DNA of 64,000 bases from Tolypeutes matacus (lineage: Eukaryota > Chordata > Mammalia > Cingulata > Chlamyphoridae): NCBI GenBank assembly GCA_026826555.1, contig JAKSZT010053881.1, positions 7,265,373-7,329,372 of the forward strand. The letters are read 5' to 3'. Made by a program: the position numbers and the translations under genes. Positions 31,926 through 43,408 of this stretch are shown piece by piece (positions within the stretch are counted from its first letter, which is position 1; each line of letters opens with the position of its first letter). The notes beneath the pieces are model-generated. The model was not told the DNA's origin and did no database searches. It was given only the letters and a program-made list of their open reading frames with translations.

Positions 31926-32601
31926 TCAGATTGATGGTAACAACCTAGAGAGCACAGTTGAAGCCCTGATTTTTCCCCTTGACTTTAGTTGAGAAGAAGG
32001 TCCTACAGGTACATTCATAGGCTCCAGAGGGAGTAGATTATTTGATCCAACTCCCTCACTTTCGCCACCATAGCCACCATGGCCCAAGCTACAATGCTAT
32101 TCTAATTTGAGCTGCACTTTTCTTTGAACTCTCATCACAAGTCTTAGGGATCAAATTATTACTCCTATTCCAACCCCCTCACTTCCAGCCCCTTGCTATT
32201 CTGGGGATATTGGATTTTCTTGGTAAGCAATGTCTTTTGCCCCTTACCTAGTAACCACTCTCAGTTAGAGATGGATTGCATTGATAAGAAAATACATAAT
32301 AAACCTTAAATCCAGAGATTACATATCAAAACTTAATGCTTCAAAAAATCTTTATTCTCAGAGTGTATTTTTTAAAATGAACCCAGTCTATGAACATACA
32401 AGTGGGAAGGCAGAAGAAGCTGAAAATTGTGCAATCACAGAAGTCTGTGCTGCCTGCCATAACTTTTTCTTAGCAGATGTCCTCATCATTAATTCCTTGT
32501 TATTGTTAGCTTATTTCACCGTGCACTCAGGGATCCCAATGCCATAACCTTTAAATTTCTTTTTTTTTCTAGTGCCCATTTTCTTAGCTACTCTGTGCAG
32601 C
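31926..32601. other. No recognised gene
   Basis: About 680 bp of unassigned DNA left of the retroviral LTR. The 88-residue plus frame at 32281-32547 has no recognisable feature. Confidence 0.4.
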
Positions 32602-33336
32602 TGCTTTTACCATAAGGACGGCTATCTCCAATAGATAGGCCTTCCTGATCTCGTGTTGGAAAGAACAAACAGGTCTTTTAGTGAGAAGGTGACTTATTGC
32701 AAATGCGCAAGCAATGAACTGGGGGAATCTTCTCAAAAACCAGTTCAAAATGAAAATGGGAACCAAGGTTTTTATAGGGGAAAAAAAGGAAAGGGTAGTT
32801 GAGAAGAACAAGTGAAAAAAAAAAGGTGATGCCAGAGCCTTGTGAGGAGGGTGAATGCAGTTTCTCAGTCCAACTTGTCCTTTTTTTTTTTTTTTCTTAA
32901 GATTTTATTTATTTATTCATTTATCCCCCCCTTGCTGCTTGTGCTCGCTGGGTCAGCTAACCCCGCCGTGCGGGCGGGCTTGCCTTCACCAGGAGGCCCC
33001 GGGTTCGGGAGCCCTACTGATTGAGCCACAGCCGCTTCCCTCCAACTTGTCCTTGATTTCAGCAGGTGCAAGGCCTTCATGGCTCCTTTCTCAGACAACC
33101 ACTCAAGGATAGCAACCTTTTTCTCTCTGGGAAAAGTTAGATTTACACCATTCTGTCTGGTTTTGCTTTGAGGCGTTATCTTATTCCTGTAAGCAAAATT
33201 GAGAAGATCTGGTTAATATCCTTCAGGGAACTAAGTGTAAAGAGTAAACTTCTAAAATAGATTAATAGAAAACCAGTTCAATTAGTTTTAGAATTTTCAA
33301 AGCTGCTTAAGTGAAGGAATTTCAATAAGCACATTT
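32602..33336 (-). repeat. ERV 3' LTR (left), with SINE insertion
   Basis: The R/U5 side (32602-32720) aligns with the right LTR. A TATA-like box lies at 32771-32776 (tttata on the plus strand). U3 differs from the right LTR, and the right boundary is only a guess from tttaatagctggaaaatgtgc-type minus text. The two LTRs may be from different subfamilies or one is rearranged. Confidence 0.5.
32883..33040 (-). mobile_element. DAS SINE lacking most of the B-box region
   Basis: Closely matches the copy at 18521-18706, but the text between ccccggg and gagccctactg is 28 bp shorter, removing most of the B-box half of the tRNA-like head. The TSD tccaacttgtcctt (32869-32882 and 33041-33054) is perfect. 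It inserted in the left LTR. Confidence 0.93.
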
Positions 33337-33361
33337 TCCAGCTATTAAATCCCCCTTTATG

Positions 33362-33545
33362 TTTTTTTTTCTCTTTCTATCTGGTTGCATCATCCTCTTT
33401 TTTGGTGCCTCACTTCACTGCCCCGGGGCCTGTGCCTCTCCACGCTGCACAGGTCTGGGACGCCTTTTTTCTTTTTTTACCAGGAGGTTCCCAGGGATCA
33501 AACCCCCGTCCTCAACATGGTAAATGGGAGCGCAGTGCTTCCCCC
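33362..33545 (-). mobile_element. DAS-like SINE, divergent
   Basis: A T tract, then cctcacttcactgccccggg and gctgcacaggtctgggacgc as linker, then accaggaggttcccagggat and catggtaaatgggagc near the head. The A-box end is poorly kept (cagtgcttcccccac). Confidence 0.75.
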
Positions 33546-33599
33546 ACTTTGTGTTTATATTCTTTTTTTTCTTAAGAAGATATGTTTTATAACTATTCT

Positions 33600-34240
33600 T
33601 CATATAAGGAAAATGGGCAAAGGTCTCATCTATAGTTACTTCCTGCTGATTAGGGGTGAAGAAAATCCTCATATTTTGGAGAATGGTCTAGACATAAGCC
33701 CACAAAGACAATATTGGCAGCAGGAAGACAAGCATATGGCAAGCAAAATAAAGGCAATACTGAAAAGAGCCACTCTCCATTTCATAGGTAAGTTCATTAA
33801 CCACTCAGAAAAGGAGTCGTTTGCCAAGATTTTTAACATGTTCAATATCACTTTGCATATGATCCAGTATAGAGGAGATATTATATGCACCAGGTGTGTG
33901 GGTACAGCACTTAATACTAATCAATGCACACGTTTCTTTTTGAGCTGCAGTTAATATTATCTAAGCTCCAGGTTTGCAATACCATGCATATTGTCCCTCC
34001 GTGGGAGCAGGCCTTAAAGCCAATTGTATTGGTTTAAGTTTTACTCACATTACTCTGGTGATTGTTGCTCCACTTGGTATATCCTTCATGCAGCCAGCAT
34101 GCTGCAGAGGCTCCAGTGTTCCACAAGCTTGGTGCATGGCACCCTCCAGCACTATGAAACAGATCCAGTCTAAGGCAATGTACAGCTATCACCGGCTGGC
34201 AGAGCCTCAGGAGTCCGAAGTAGCAACATAATTCCATCTA
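33600..34240 (-). pseudogene. env: ERV env remnant (transmembrane subunit)
   Basis: On the minus strand a C-X6-CC cysteine motif typical of gammaretroviral and D-type TM subunits lies at about 33904-33930. Further downstream (33669-33800) come a tryptophan-containing segment, a hydrophobic membrane span and a cysteine-rich cytoplasmic start. The cysteine motif and the span are in different frames, and stops precede the motif, so the gene is dead. Surface-subunit sequence further 5' is not recognisable. TM anchors the envelope and drives membrane fusion in intact viruses. Confidence 0.65.
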
Positions 34241-35442
34241 CTTCAGGAGCATGTGGCAGATACTTTTATTGTTTTAGGGGTCATAATGATCGATGTAGCC
34301 AATAACTCAAATGGAAAGACACCATACACAGTGTTGGGGGCCTGGTTTAAATGCATAAGAGAGTCTGACAACACTGAAAGAACCAAATTTTAAAATGAAA
34401 AAAGTTTTGCATCAGTATACTATTTGAAACTAAGACTTTTGAAACTTTATAGATAGACCCATCAAATCTTACCCAGCTTTAACCACAAAAATTCCTTTTC
34501 TGTGCACTTTCTTAATTCATTCAAGTTTTGTCCTATGTTTTCCTCTTTCTTAATAACCAGTTATTTTATCTTAGGACAAAATTACTTTCTATTTCCTTAA
34601 TAATAATAAAAGAAACACACTACATATTTTATCAGTATTTCAGAGAGGTATTTCTGAAATAGTTTTCTGTAGGCAAGTTGGCAGAGCTAAGCCATGACTG
34701 AATTGTAGTCTTACAAAGGCAGCTAGCATTTTTCTATTCCCCCCCCCTTTCACTTTCACAGAGTTGTTCAGTTCAAAAGTTAGTAAACTTTAACAGCACC
34801 AATTTTATTAATATGACTATCCAAATCTAATTATAATTAATATGGAAACAAAACAGAGAACATTAATGTTGCTAAGTTTTTCTACTTCTCCAGGAGTTAA
34901 ACTAGTTTCATTTGTTATTCCTTTTACAAAACAAATTCAATTGCAAGATAGTACTTAAATGTAAAGACTCATTCTAGGTTCCTTTTCCCTGTTATTCAAT
35001 TTCTACTTTGACCAGGCAATGTTGCAATAGAAAATCATTTTCTTTTTCGTAAGGGGGTCTCCTTCAAATTTAGACCGATTTTCTATTATACAATCCTGAG
35101 GAGATATAGCTGGCACATTCTGAGAGTTTCCCATGGCTAGGCAACAACCACAGAAGTTACAAAGACAGAACAAAAGAATAGGAGCTCCTCAAAATCAACA
35201 GGTTCCCCAACTTCAAAATACGAAATGCAAATATGCAAAATCAACAGGAGAACCCCAAAACTGCGGTCACGGATAATGGGACTCAAACCCACGAGGTCCA
35301 TGTATACTAGCTCTGATCAACTCAAAATTCTACAGTCCCCTTGGCATGAGCAGAACAACAAAACTAGTTCAACAATATCCTCAGTAGCAGTAGCGCAACA
35401 AAGTGAAGGTAACAAAGGGTCAGAAAAGAGAGAATTTTACAG
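34241..35442 (-). other. ERV interior, not recognisable
   Basis: About 1.2 kb between env and the leader. I see no gag, protease or RT motif on either strand. A C9 run lies at 34740-34748. It may be eroded retroviral sequence or foreign insertion. Confidence 0.35.
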
Positions 35443-35450
35443 ACTTACCT
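35443..35450 (-). promoter_or_regulatory. Splice-donor-like site in ERV leader
   Basis: Minus strand reads aggtaagt (plus strand acttacct), a near-perfect 5' splice consensus, about 210 bp downstream of the 5' LTR. This is where subgenomic env RNA is normally spliced. Confidence 0.5.
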
Positions 35451-35636
35451 AGTACAGGGAAAGACCCAGATTCAGAATCACCTTCACACAAAGCACCCAG
35501 CGTCAGCCCATGGCAGAAACCTCGCCCAGAAACTCCAGCCTCAGTAGCTGCTAGGCAGGGAGCTGAGGGATGCAGGGAAGCCCCGCAGCCAACATGGGTT
35601 GGGACTGCTCCGGGGCGGCATCCCAGAGCAGCATGG

Positions 35637-35654
35637 AGTCTGCTGGAGTCACCA
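35637..35654 (-). promoter_or_regulatory. ERV primer-binding-site-like sequence
   Basis: Three bases after the LTR's terminal CA the minus strand reads tggtgactccagcagact. The TGG start is what a tRNA-CCA-primed site needs. The tggtgactcc part resembles Arg- or Trp-type primer sites; the exact tRNA is unresolved. Confidence 0.5.
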
Positions 35655-35657
35655 GAT

Positions 35658-36062
35658 TGTTACCGTAAAGACAGTTATCTCCAATAGACAGGCCGGCTCA
35701 ATCCCGTGCTACAAAGGACTCGATTTATTGTGAGTGCACAAGCAAGGAACTGGTTTTGGGAAGATTTCACCCTCATATTCTTTTTCCCAGAGATAGCAAC
35801 TGGGGTTGTCCATGTGACCCTGGGTACACATAACTGTAAGTGTGTTCTTTGAAGAAGGTACAAAATGATATCTTGGGTTCAGGTCCTGAAGGCAGTCACC
35901 TGGACATGGGCTTTATCAGGGCTGTGGGTAGGAGGGCAAAGAGAATGGCTTTAGAGGCCAAACACATCCTTGGAGAATCCATTTGGAAGGCCTTGTATAT
36001 AACTAGCTAAGCACACACATCTCAGGGCTTCTTTCCTAGCACACCTCCTCCCCAGGGCCACA
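35658..36062 (-). repeat. ERV 5' LTR (right), 405 bp
   Basis: Minus strand starts TGTGGCCCTGGGGAGG and ends TTTACGGTAACA. A polyadenylation signal AATAAA lies at 35724-35729 (tttatt on plus). No solid flanking duplication was found. Confidence 0.65.
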
Positions 36063-36064
36063 GC

Positions 36065-37300
36065 TTTTTTCTTTTTAAAATGTGAAATAATTTCAAATTT
36101 ATAAAAAAAGTTGCAAAAATAGTACACTCTTTTTTTAGATGGTAGATTAGATAGTGCATCTAATCTACAAACCTAATTCAAATTTTGTCAATTATCCTAT
36201 TAATATCCTTTATGGCAGAAGAAAAAAAGAATCTAGTTCAAGGTCCAATCCAGGATTACTTTGGATTTAGTTATCATGTCTTTTTAGTCTTCTTTAATTT
36301 GGACCAGTTCTTCAATTTTTCTCTGTCTTTCATGGCCTTGACATTTTTGAAGAGTATAGGCTAGTTATAGAATATCCTTCAGTTTGGGTTTGTTTGATAT
36401 TTCTTCATGATTAGATTCAGGTTATGCATTTTTGGCAGTAACACCACAGAACTGATGTCGTGTCCTTATCAGTGCATCGTGTTAGAAAGCACAAAATGTC
36501 AATACATCTCATTCATGATAATGTTAACTTTGATCACTTGGTGCAAGTGATATCTGCCCATATTTCTCCACTGTAAAATTATTATTTTTCTTTTGATAAT
36601 TAATCCGCATCTTGTGGAAAGATTCTTTGAGACTATGTAAATATCTTATATCTTATCAAGGTTTTGCCCAGTAATTTTAGCATCCATTAATGATTCTTGC
36701 CTGAAACAATCATTACTATGGTGTTTGTCAAGTGGTGAGTTTTGATTTCCATTAATCTTTCTATATTTATTAGTTGACACTTTAAGGAAAAAGTTTCTTA
36801 TTTATTCATTTATTTGTATTAGTATGGGTTCACAGATTCCTATTATATTCTATGGGTTATAATTTGCTTCTATAATAATTTATTTTGATGTCCTCAAACT
36901 GCCCCAAATTTAGTTATTGAGAAACCATTACAAGCTGGCTTTTGTATTCTTTTGACATGTCCCTATCAGTCTTTGAATACTGCCTTATGCTCTGGGATAG
37001 TAAGATGTTCTAGACTCATGTTCTACATACGCTATTTTAACACTGGAATGACCCATTTCTTCAAAGAGTTCTAATTCCTTTTATTAAGGAATGGCATTTA
37101 GAAACCAAGATCTGGATACTGAGTGTGTTCATAGGTACTGAGGTATCATTGCTTCTCATTCCTCTCTGAGACACAGCTAGAGAAATCACATACACACACT
37201 CACATGTTTCACACATCTATATCATTTCTTTGTCTCTCTGTAGGGTCATAGCTTTTGCTTAATTAGCTTACAGAAAAGCTTTTGCTCTGGGCATTATTAT
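36065..37300 (-). mobile_element. Antisense old L1 3'UTR (L1M-type)
   Basis: aatttataaaaaaagttgcaa, taatctacaaacctaattca, tctagttcaaggtccaatcc, ccttgacatttttgaagagt and ttcatgattagattcaggtt follow the well-known antisense L1M 3' order over more than 1.2 kb. No coding. Confidence 0.85.
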
Positions 37301-37334
37301 AGGAGTTATTATTTTGTGGTTGGTTAACATTGTT

Positions 37335-38935
37335 TTTTTTTGTTTTTGTTTTTTAGTTTTTAAAAAGTTTTATATTACAAAAAAGTTACATCAAAAGTAT
37401 AGGGGTTTCCCATATAGCCAAACCTTCCCCTTCTCACATTTTCACCTATTAATAACATCTTATATTAGTGTGATACATTTGTTACAATTGATGAACAAAT
37501 GTTGAAGTATTGCTACTAACCAAGGTCTGTAGTTTACATTATGGTTTACATTTTGCACTGCACAATTTTACAGATTTTGAAAAAGATACATAATGGCCTG
37601 TATCAATTAATGCAAGATCATACAGAACAATTCCAATGTCCTAAAAATGCCCTATGTTCAACTTATTCTTCCCACCCCCTCCCTTCAGAACTGGTAACAG
37701 CTGTCTTTGTATCAATGTTACAAGTTTTTCTGTTCCTACAATAATAATAAGTCTACTTTGGTCCATTGTCCCATTCCCATGTTATGTTTGTTTATTCCTC
37801 AATCTTGAGGATTTGGGGATGGTGATACCCACTCTGCTTCAGAATGAAAGTGGACTTAGGTCTTTTGGGTCAAATGGAAGGACTTGTTGTGCTTGCAGTA
37901 GTAGACACTTTTTTTGTTTTGGAGGGTGAGGGTTGTCCATCATTATCATTTGGTTAGTTGTCCTGGGTGAGTCTGATGGACTGGAGAATAGGCATTGGCT
38001 GCAACTCGGTTCAGATTCAGAGCTCAACCAGCATAGGAACAAGACAAAGATTTAAATCTCTGGGATATATTAATGAGTATAGTGGTAATCATAGGTTCAA
38101 ATAAAAGATTCAAATAAATATATGTAGGGAAATTATAAAAGAGTCTAACTGTGTTACATAGGGGAAATAGGTTATAATATATTCCAGGATAAGGTCCACT
38201 GACAGGGTTCTGATTTCATAGGGTTGTGTGCTTTGCCATTTGCCTATAGTTTCCAGATGTCTCTAGCACCCTCAGGAGCATCCCTGTTTGAAGCTTAGAT
38301 TACTGTGGTTAGTTAGATCCATCTGAGGGATAATTTTAATATCTAGAATGATCTCCCAACTCATTTTGGAATCTCTTAGCTATAAAAACTCTTTTTTATT
38401 TAAAACCTCCTCTTTTGTAAAGGTCTTTTTCCAAATACATTGCTGATTGGTGCCTGGTAATAATCCCTTGGGGCCAGGGAGGCTCATCCCTGGGAATTTA
38501 TTTGCTGACTTTGGCTTACAGAGAAACTATGTTTGAGTAACAAGGAGGTTTTCAGGAAGTAACTCTAGGCAATGGCACTAATTTTCAATTTTACAAGGTT
38601 AATATTCATAAGTACAAGTGTTTATATCAAGGACTTGGCATATTGGTCTGCTTTCTCATATTAGGCACTGCCTTATGTACTCTACAGATTCTTGCCACTC
38701 TATTTGAGAAGGTAGCAGGACTTCCAAGTATGGATGTTTAATATTTTGTTGGTTATTGTGTGGAACTCCAACACTGAGAAAAACACCCTATAACCACATG
38801 AACACATTCATATTCCATAGAGACATGTGCAAGGTGTACCCTACCCCACAAATCTACCCACCACCAACACCCTGCACCAGTGACTTTCACTTGCCATAGT
38901 TGCCAAAAGAACACTCCCCACAATTGTATTCTTTT
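37335..38935 (-). mobile_element. Antisense armadillo-type L1 3'UTR, older copy
   Basis: The order parallels 58083-60700: caaaagtataggggtttccc, gtgtgatacatttgttacaa, gagggttgtccatcattatc, ccaactcattttggaatctc, gaggctcatccctgggaatt, gagtaacaaggaggttttca and caccaccaacaccctgcacc. Identity is clearly lower than between the 50 kb and 58 kb copies. This supports a long L1 3'UTR shared by several copies. Confidence 0.75.
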
Positions 38936-38939
38936 TTTT

Positions 38940-39387
38940 TTTTTTTGCCATTTAAAAAAAAATTAATTAATTTTTTATTGTGGGTAAAAATAAAATTTTT
39001 CACAATACATAGCAATATTTGTAAAATGATATATAAATATATATGCATATATGTGCATTTGCTTACAAAGATGTTATTTTTATATATATACATATATATA
39101 TTTCATTATTTTAAGTATTGTTTAATATATATATAAATATATATATATTTAATATGTTGTAACACAGTTGAACTTTCTCCACATAGTGTATATTTGGGGT
39201 GTGTCTCTCTCTCTTCTTTTTTTTTTTTTCTTTTCTTTTTTTTTTTTTTAATTTATTTTTATTGTGGGTAAAAATCAAAATTCTCACAATACATATAAAC
39301 ATTTGCAAAATGATATATAAATATATATGCATATATGTGTATTTGCTTACAAAAATGTTATTTATGTGTGTGTATATATATATATAT
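38940..39387. repeat. AT-rich duplicated block
   Basis: A block at 38957-39083 (ttttattgtgggtaaaaat, atatatgcatatatgtgcat, cttacaaagatgttattt) recurs at 39249-39365 with about 10 differences, 292 bp apart, same orientation. TA and T tracts lie between and after. The phrase order resembles antisense L1 3'UTR scraps. Confidence 0.8.
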
Positions 39388-40102
39388 ATATATTTTAAGA
39401 GGTGCTTAGATTACCCAAAATATTACACGGAACCCATTGGGATTCCCATGTTGCCCACCTCCCTCACCTCCCACCACATCCCACACAAACATCTCCCACA
39501 AGTGTGGCCCACCACCCTCAATGAACTTACACATCCTGGAGCCTTGCCATCAACCATAGACCACAGGTCACACCGTAGACCACACTCTCTCCCACTCAGT
39601 TCTGAGTGGTGTGTGCTGATTTAAAATGGCCTACATCCGTTGCCACAACGGTACTCAGGACAACCTCTAACTCCCAAAGAAGCCCCTGTATTTCAACTGC
39701 TCATCCCCTCCCTACCCAAAAAGTGTCAAGTGGCCACTGGCTCCACCTCATTGTTATAATTTCTTCCATAACTAGAATCACCATATGTGAACAACAGAAT
39801 ACCATCAAGTCCACTCTAGTCCATAGTTCTTCCCCCAACCCTGAGGGGACTGGGATGGTGATGTCCACTCCAACTCCAAGTGAGAGAGGGCTTATATCCC
39901 ATGGATATAGTGGGTGGGATGATCCTGCCTGCAGATGCAGGCCCTCTCCGTTCCCTGGGATGGCCATTACCCATCGTAGTCTCCTCACCAGGTGACTTGG
40001 ATGAGTCCATTGAGCTGTAGGGTAGGAGTTGCAGCTCCACCGAGATTTCATGCACACCTGGCACATAGGTAGGCCAGAGGCTCCAGTCTCTGGAAGTCAT
40101 AT
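39388..40102 (-). mobile_element. Antisense L1 3' end, copy A
   Basis: Starts ttttaagaggtgcttagatt and runs 715 bp through gtagaccacactctctccca, cagtggccactgg-type text (here aagtggccactgg), ccaagtgagagagggcttat and ggctccagtctctggaagtc. It is a 5'-truncated L1 tail. Confidence 0.85.
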
Positions 40103-40525
40103 ATATATTTTAAAAGGTGCTTAGATTACCTAAATATTACACAGAAACTACAGGGATTCCCATGTTCCCCACCTCCCACACCTCCCACCACATCCCATAC
40201 AAACATCTCCCACAAGTGTGGCCCATCACCCTCAATGGACTTACACATCCTGGGGCCTTGCCATCAACCATAGACCACAGTTCACATCGTAGACCACACT
40301 CTCTCCCACACAGTTCTGAATGGTGTGTGCTGATTTAAAATGGCCTACATCCGTTGCCACAACGGTACTCAGGACAACCTCCAAGTCCCGAAAAAGCCCC
40401 TGTATTTCAACTGCACATCCCCTCCCTGCCCTGAAAGTGTCCAGTGGCCACTGGCTCCACCTCACTGTTATAATTTCTTCCATTGCTAGAATCACCATAT
40501 GTGTACAACAGAATACCATTTTTAA
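40103..40525 (-). mobile_element. Antisense L1 3' end, copy B
   Basis: Starts ttttaaaaggtgcttagatt directly after copy A and repeats its first 410 bp, ending at caacagaataccat. A small array aataccatttttaaaa/aataccatttaaaaaa follows (40510-40560). Same orientation as copy A. Confidence 0.85.
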
Positions 40526-40700
40526 AAATAATACCATTTAAAAAAGAATACCATTTTAAAAAATAATTATTCTTTTTAATCAATTTTATTGAAATGTATT
40601 CATAAAGTATACAATCCATCTAAAGTGTACAATCAATGGTGTTTGGTACAACCATAGAGTTGTGCATTCATCACTTCAATCAACACTGTTTTTTCTTTTT
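40526..40700 (-). mobile_element. Antisense L1 3' fragment
   Basis: caattttattgaaatgtatt, aaagtgtacaatcaatggtg and gagttgtgcattcatcactt match 56750-56860. Confidence 0.7.
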
Positions 40701-40925
40701 CTCTTTTTTTGATTTAGTTTTCAGCACTGTTTTAAACATTATTTTCTAAGACTCATATTTCCAATTTTGTAAAATGACTCACCTTTCATTCTCCAATTCC
40801 TGGAATCAGTTTGCTTATCTCTGTTGAATTAGAAAATTTAGAACATGTGCTATGTAAGTCAATGGAAGCAGCCATAGGGGACAGAAAGCCTTATTTCTTC
40901 CCAATGCTTACTTTCAGAAGGTTTT

Positions 40926-41015
40926 TTTTTTTTTTTAAGGAGGTACTGGGAATTGAACCCAGGACCTTGTACATGGGAAGAAGGTGCTCAACCACTGAGC
41001 TACATCTGCTTCCCT
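40926..41015 (-). mobile_element. DAS SINE, short monomer with 16-bp TSD
   Basis: T tract, aaggaggtactgggaattga (B-box side), ccactgagctacatctgctt (A-box side). TSD actttcagaaggtttt (40910-40925) and attttcagaaggtttt (41016-41031). Confidence 0.95.
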
Positions 41016-41790
41016 ATTTTCAGAAGGTTTTGAGGGCATGTGAGCTTGTTTTTCAATGGGTCAGGTGAGATGGGAAAAGTTCATTTATTTGAATGTATGT
41101 CATCAACATTGCTCTGGGAAAAACAAACACCAATATTCCATTTAGGTACATATTATTGCACTAGTCTTTTCTGAGAACTCTGGCTAATATTAACTTGTAT
41201 TAAATGAAAAAATATTCTGTGGCCAAATATGCAGAGTATTTAATATGCTAATGGGAATTGTGATTCTTCAAGAGGGGGATATAGTGCAAGGTTTTCCAAA
41301 CTTATTTTTGTATGGGTTTCCCTTCTTATGGAGCATCTAGATGAATTTGTGTTCCATGAAACCTACTTTGGAAAATGCTGTTATACATATATGCACTCAC
41401 AGTAAGTAGTATAGAATCATAATATCAAAAGATCCCCCAAAATGCAGTTTGCACTGAGCTCCTGGACTTTCATGAATGAAGTCCTGATGAAGTGGTTTGC
41501 ATTTTCCATGGACAAAAGAAGCAAAAATGTATTAGTTCCATTTTATCCCTGCTCCAGATTTTTATGTATCCCTGATTAAATGGAAGGCACAGTGTTTCAT
41601 ATTCTTATGTCAGTGGGGTCTTGGCAATTTTCAGAATTTAGCAAATATGCTAGGCACTCTGAATAACTTATTTCTGATAGATACATCTCTAATAACTCCT
41701 GATTCCCTAATGGTTCCAGGCCCTTCCCTCACTAATGCTTATTGTAACCTTGACCCTTATGTGGATTTAAAATACATTGCAAGGCTTCTG
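41016..41790. other. Mostly unique DNA with a small hAT-like element
   Basis: At about 41287-41382, ggttttccaaactta and tactttggaaaatgctgtt form inverted ends around about 95 bp, like a degraded hAT MITE. The rest is unassigned. No gene. Confidence 0.45.
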
Positions 41791-43102
41791 GTTGACCAAG
41801 ATGACAGCATAAGATACCAGGGTGCCATACCCCCATAGTATCTTTGAATAATTAGCAAAAACTGGCAAAGCCATCTTCCTCAGAAGCTCAGAAAAGAGTT
41901 AAAGCATTGTAGTAACAGAGTGAGTGCTTAATCAAGAAAATGCTGCTTTAAAATGGTAAGAAAAACTCCTGACACCTTTTCTGACCACTACCCAACCTCC
42001 TCCCTGATGCAGTTTAGAGCCAGTCTGCACTCACATTGTGGGTTGAGGGTTCTGTTCTGGAGAGAGCAGAGTAACCCATATGAAAATGCTGCCTTTATGT
42101 CAGTACCAATTTATCTGTCGGCAAACTGAAAGACTGAACCAGGATTCTCCTCTCTGGCTTTTCTCCCCTCCCCCAGAGCCTGCTCTGCAAGTGAAAGTGG
42201 AGAGCTAAAGCAGCATAAGAAACACTTAAGTCAAACTAGTGTGGGCCAAAGGATTATCTGTTTTAAGCCATATAATAGTGAACCTAAGAGGGGGAGAAAA
42301 TCTATTTCATAGAGAGTATAGGGGGCATTCAAATTCATGTAAACCAGGAAATTCCTAAAGCCATAAGCCCAGGACAAGACACAGGCTCAGAAAAGGCAGA
42401 GAGGACCCTGCACTTCACATTTGCCTCAGGCTGATCTTCTGATAGAAGATCCAAACTCTGAAGGAGAGCACCATTTAACACAGAGACAATTTGCAAAGAC
42501 TGTGAAAGGTGTTTGTTTTTGTTAGAACCTCACACTCAAAGGAATCTCTGTCAAAACACTAACTGGGTACAAACTTAAGGAACAGACAACTCAAGGGCTA
42601 ACTCCCAGAGTTAAAACATTAAAATATTAGAATATACAGTGTGCAATGAAAAATGAAAAATCACAAGGCAAACAAAGAAACAGGAAATAGCCCATCCAAA
42701 GGAACAAAATACGAATCCAGAAACAATCAATGAAGACCAGATTTTGGATATATCTGACAGAGTTTTAAAAAATTATCCTTTCTATACTTAAAGAGATAAA
42801 GGAAAACACTAAAAAGATTATCAGGAAAATAATGAATGAACAATATGAGACTCACAGTATAGAGAAATTTTAAAGAGGAATCAAACAGAAATATTGGAGT
42901 TGAAGACCACAATAATTGAAAAGAAAAATTCTCTAGGAGATGTCAGCAACAGATTGGAGCTGGCAGAAAAAAGAATCAGTGAACTTGAAGAGAAGACAAT
43001 TGAAATGATTCAGGCTAAGGAACAGAAAGAAAAAAGAATATAAAATGTGAACATAGCCTAAGAGATATGTGAGATACCATCAAGTAAATCAACATACACA
43101 TT

Positions 43103-43408
43103 ATGGAAGTTCTAGAAGGAGAAGAAGGAGAGAAAGTGGCAGAAGGAATATACAAAGAAAAAAATGGCAGAAAATTTATAAATTTTATGAAATACGTGAA
43201 TGTGCATGTTCAAGAAACCCAGCAAAGCCCAAACAGGATAAACTTGAAAATAATTACACCCAGACACATGGTAGACAAATTGTCAAATGCCAAGAATAAG
43301 GAGAGAGTTCTGAAAGCTGCAAGAGAAAAGCAACGTGTTATCTACAATGGAGTCCCAATAAGACTAAGTGCTGATTTTGCATCAGAAACTGTAGAGGCAA
43401 GAAGGTAG
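43103..43408 (+). pseudogene. Old L1 ORF1 C-terminal part
   Basis: A 101-residue frame. Residues 54-101 carry the ORF1p C-terminal domain signature (PRHMVDKLSNA, VLKAAREKQRVIY, PIRLSADFASETVEARR). Upstream coiled-coil text (aacttgaagagaagacaatt) is in another frame. RNA-binding protein of the L1 RNP when intact. Confidence 0.85.

Larger units (their letters stand above)
32602..36062 (-). mobile_element. Decayed endogenous retrovirus
   Basis: Two blocks share R/U5-like text in the same orientation: tatctccaatagataggcc at 32627 and tatctccaatagacaggcc at 35679, with a ttattg signal region and caagcaa..gaactgg beyond. The right block is a well-formed 405-bp LTR (TGT...ACA on the minus strand). 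Inside it lie a primer-binding-like site, a splice-donor-like site and, at the far end, an env transmembrane relic. Gag and pol are not recognisable in about 2.3 kb, so it is deleted or eroded. Env type suggests a gamma- or D-type-like env, but class is uncertain. Confidence 0.65.

Noticed and set aside
33385..33954. 189-residue plus-strand ORF
   Set aside because: It starts in an antisense DAS-like SINE and continues on the antisense strand of the retroviral env relic.
39606..40100. Overlapping 90-130-residue ORFs on both strands
   Set aside because: They fall within antisense L1 3'UTR copies and recur at the paralogous copies with different frames open.
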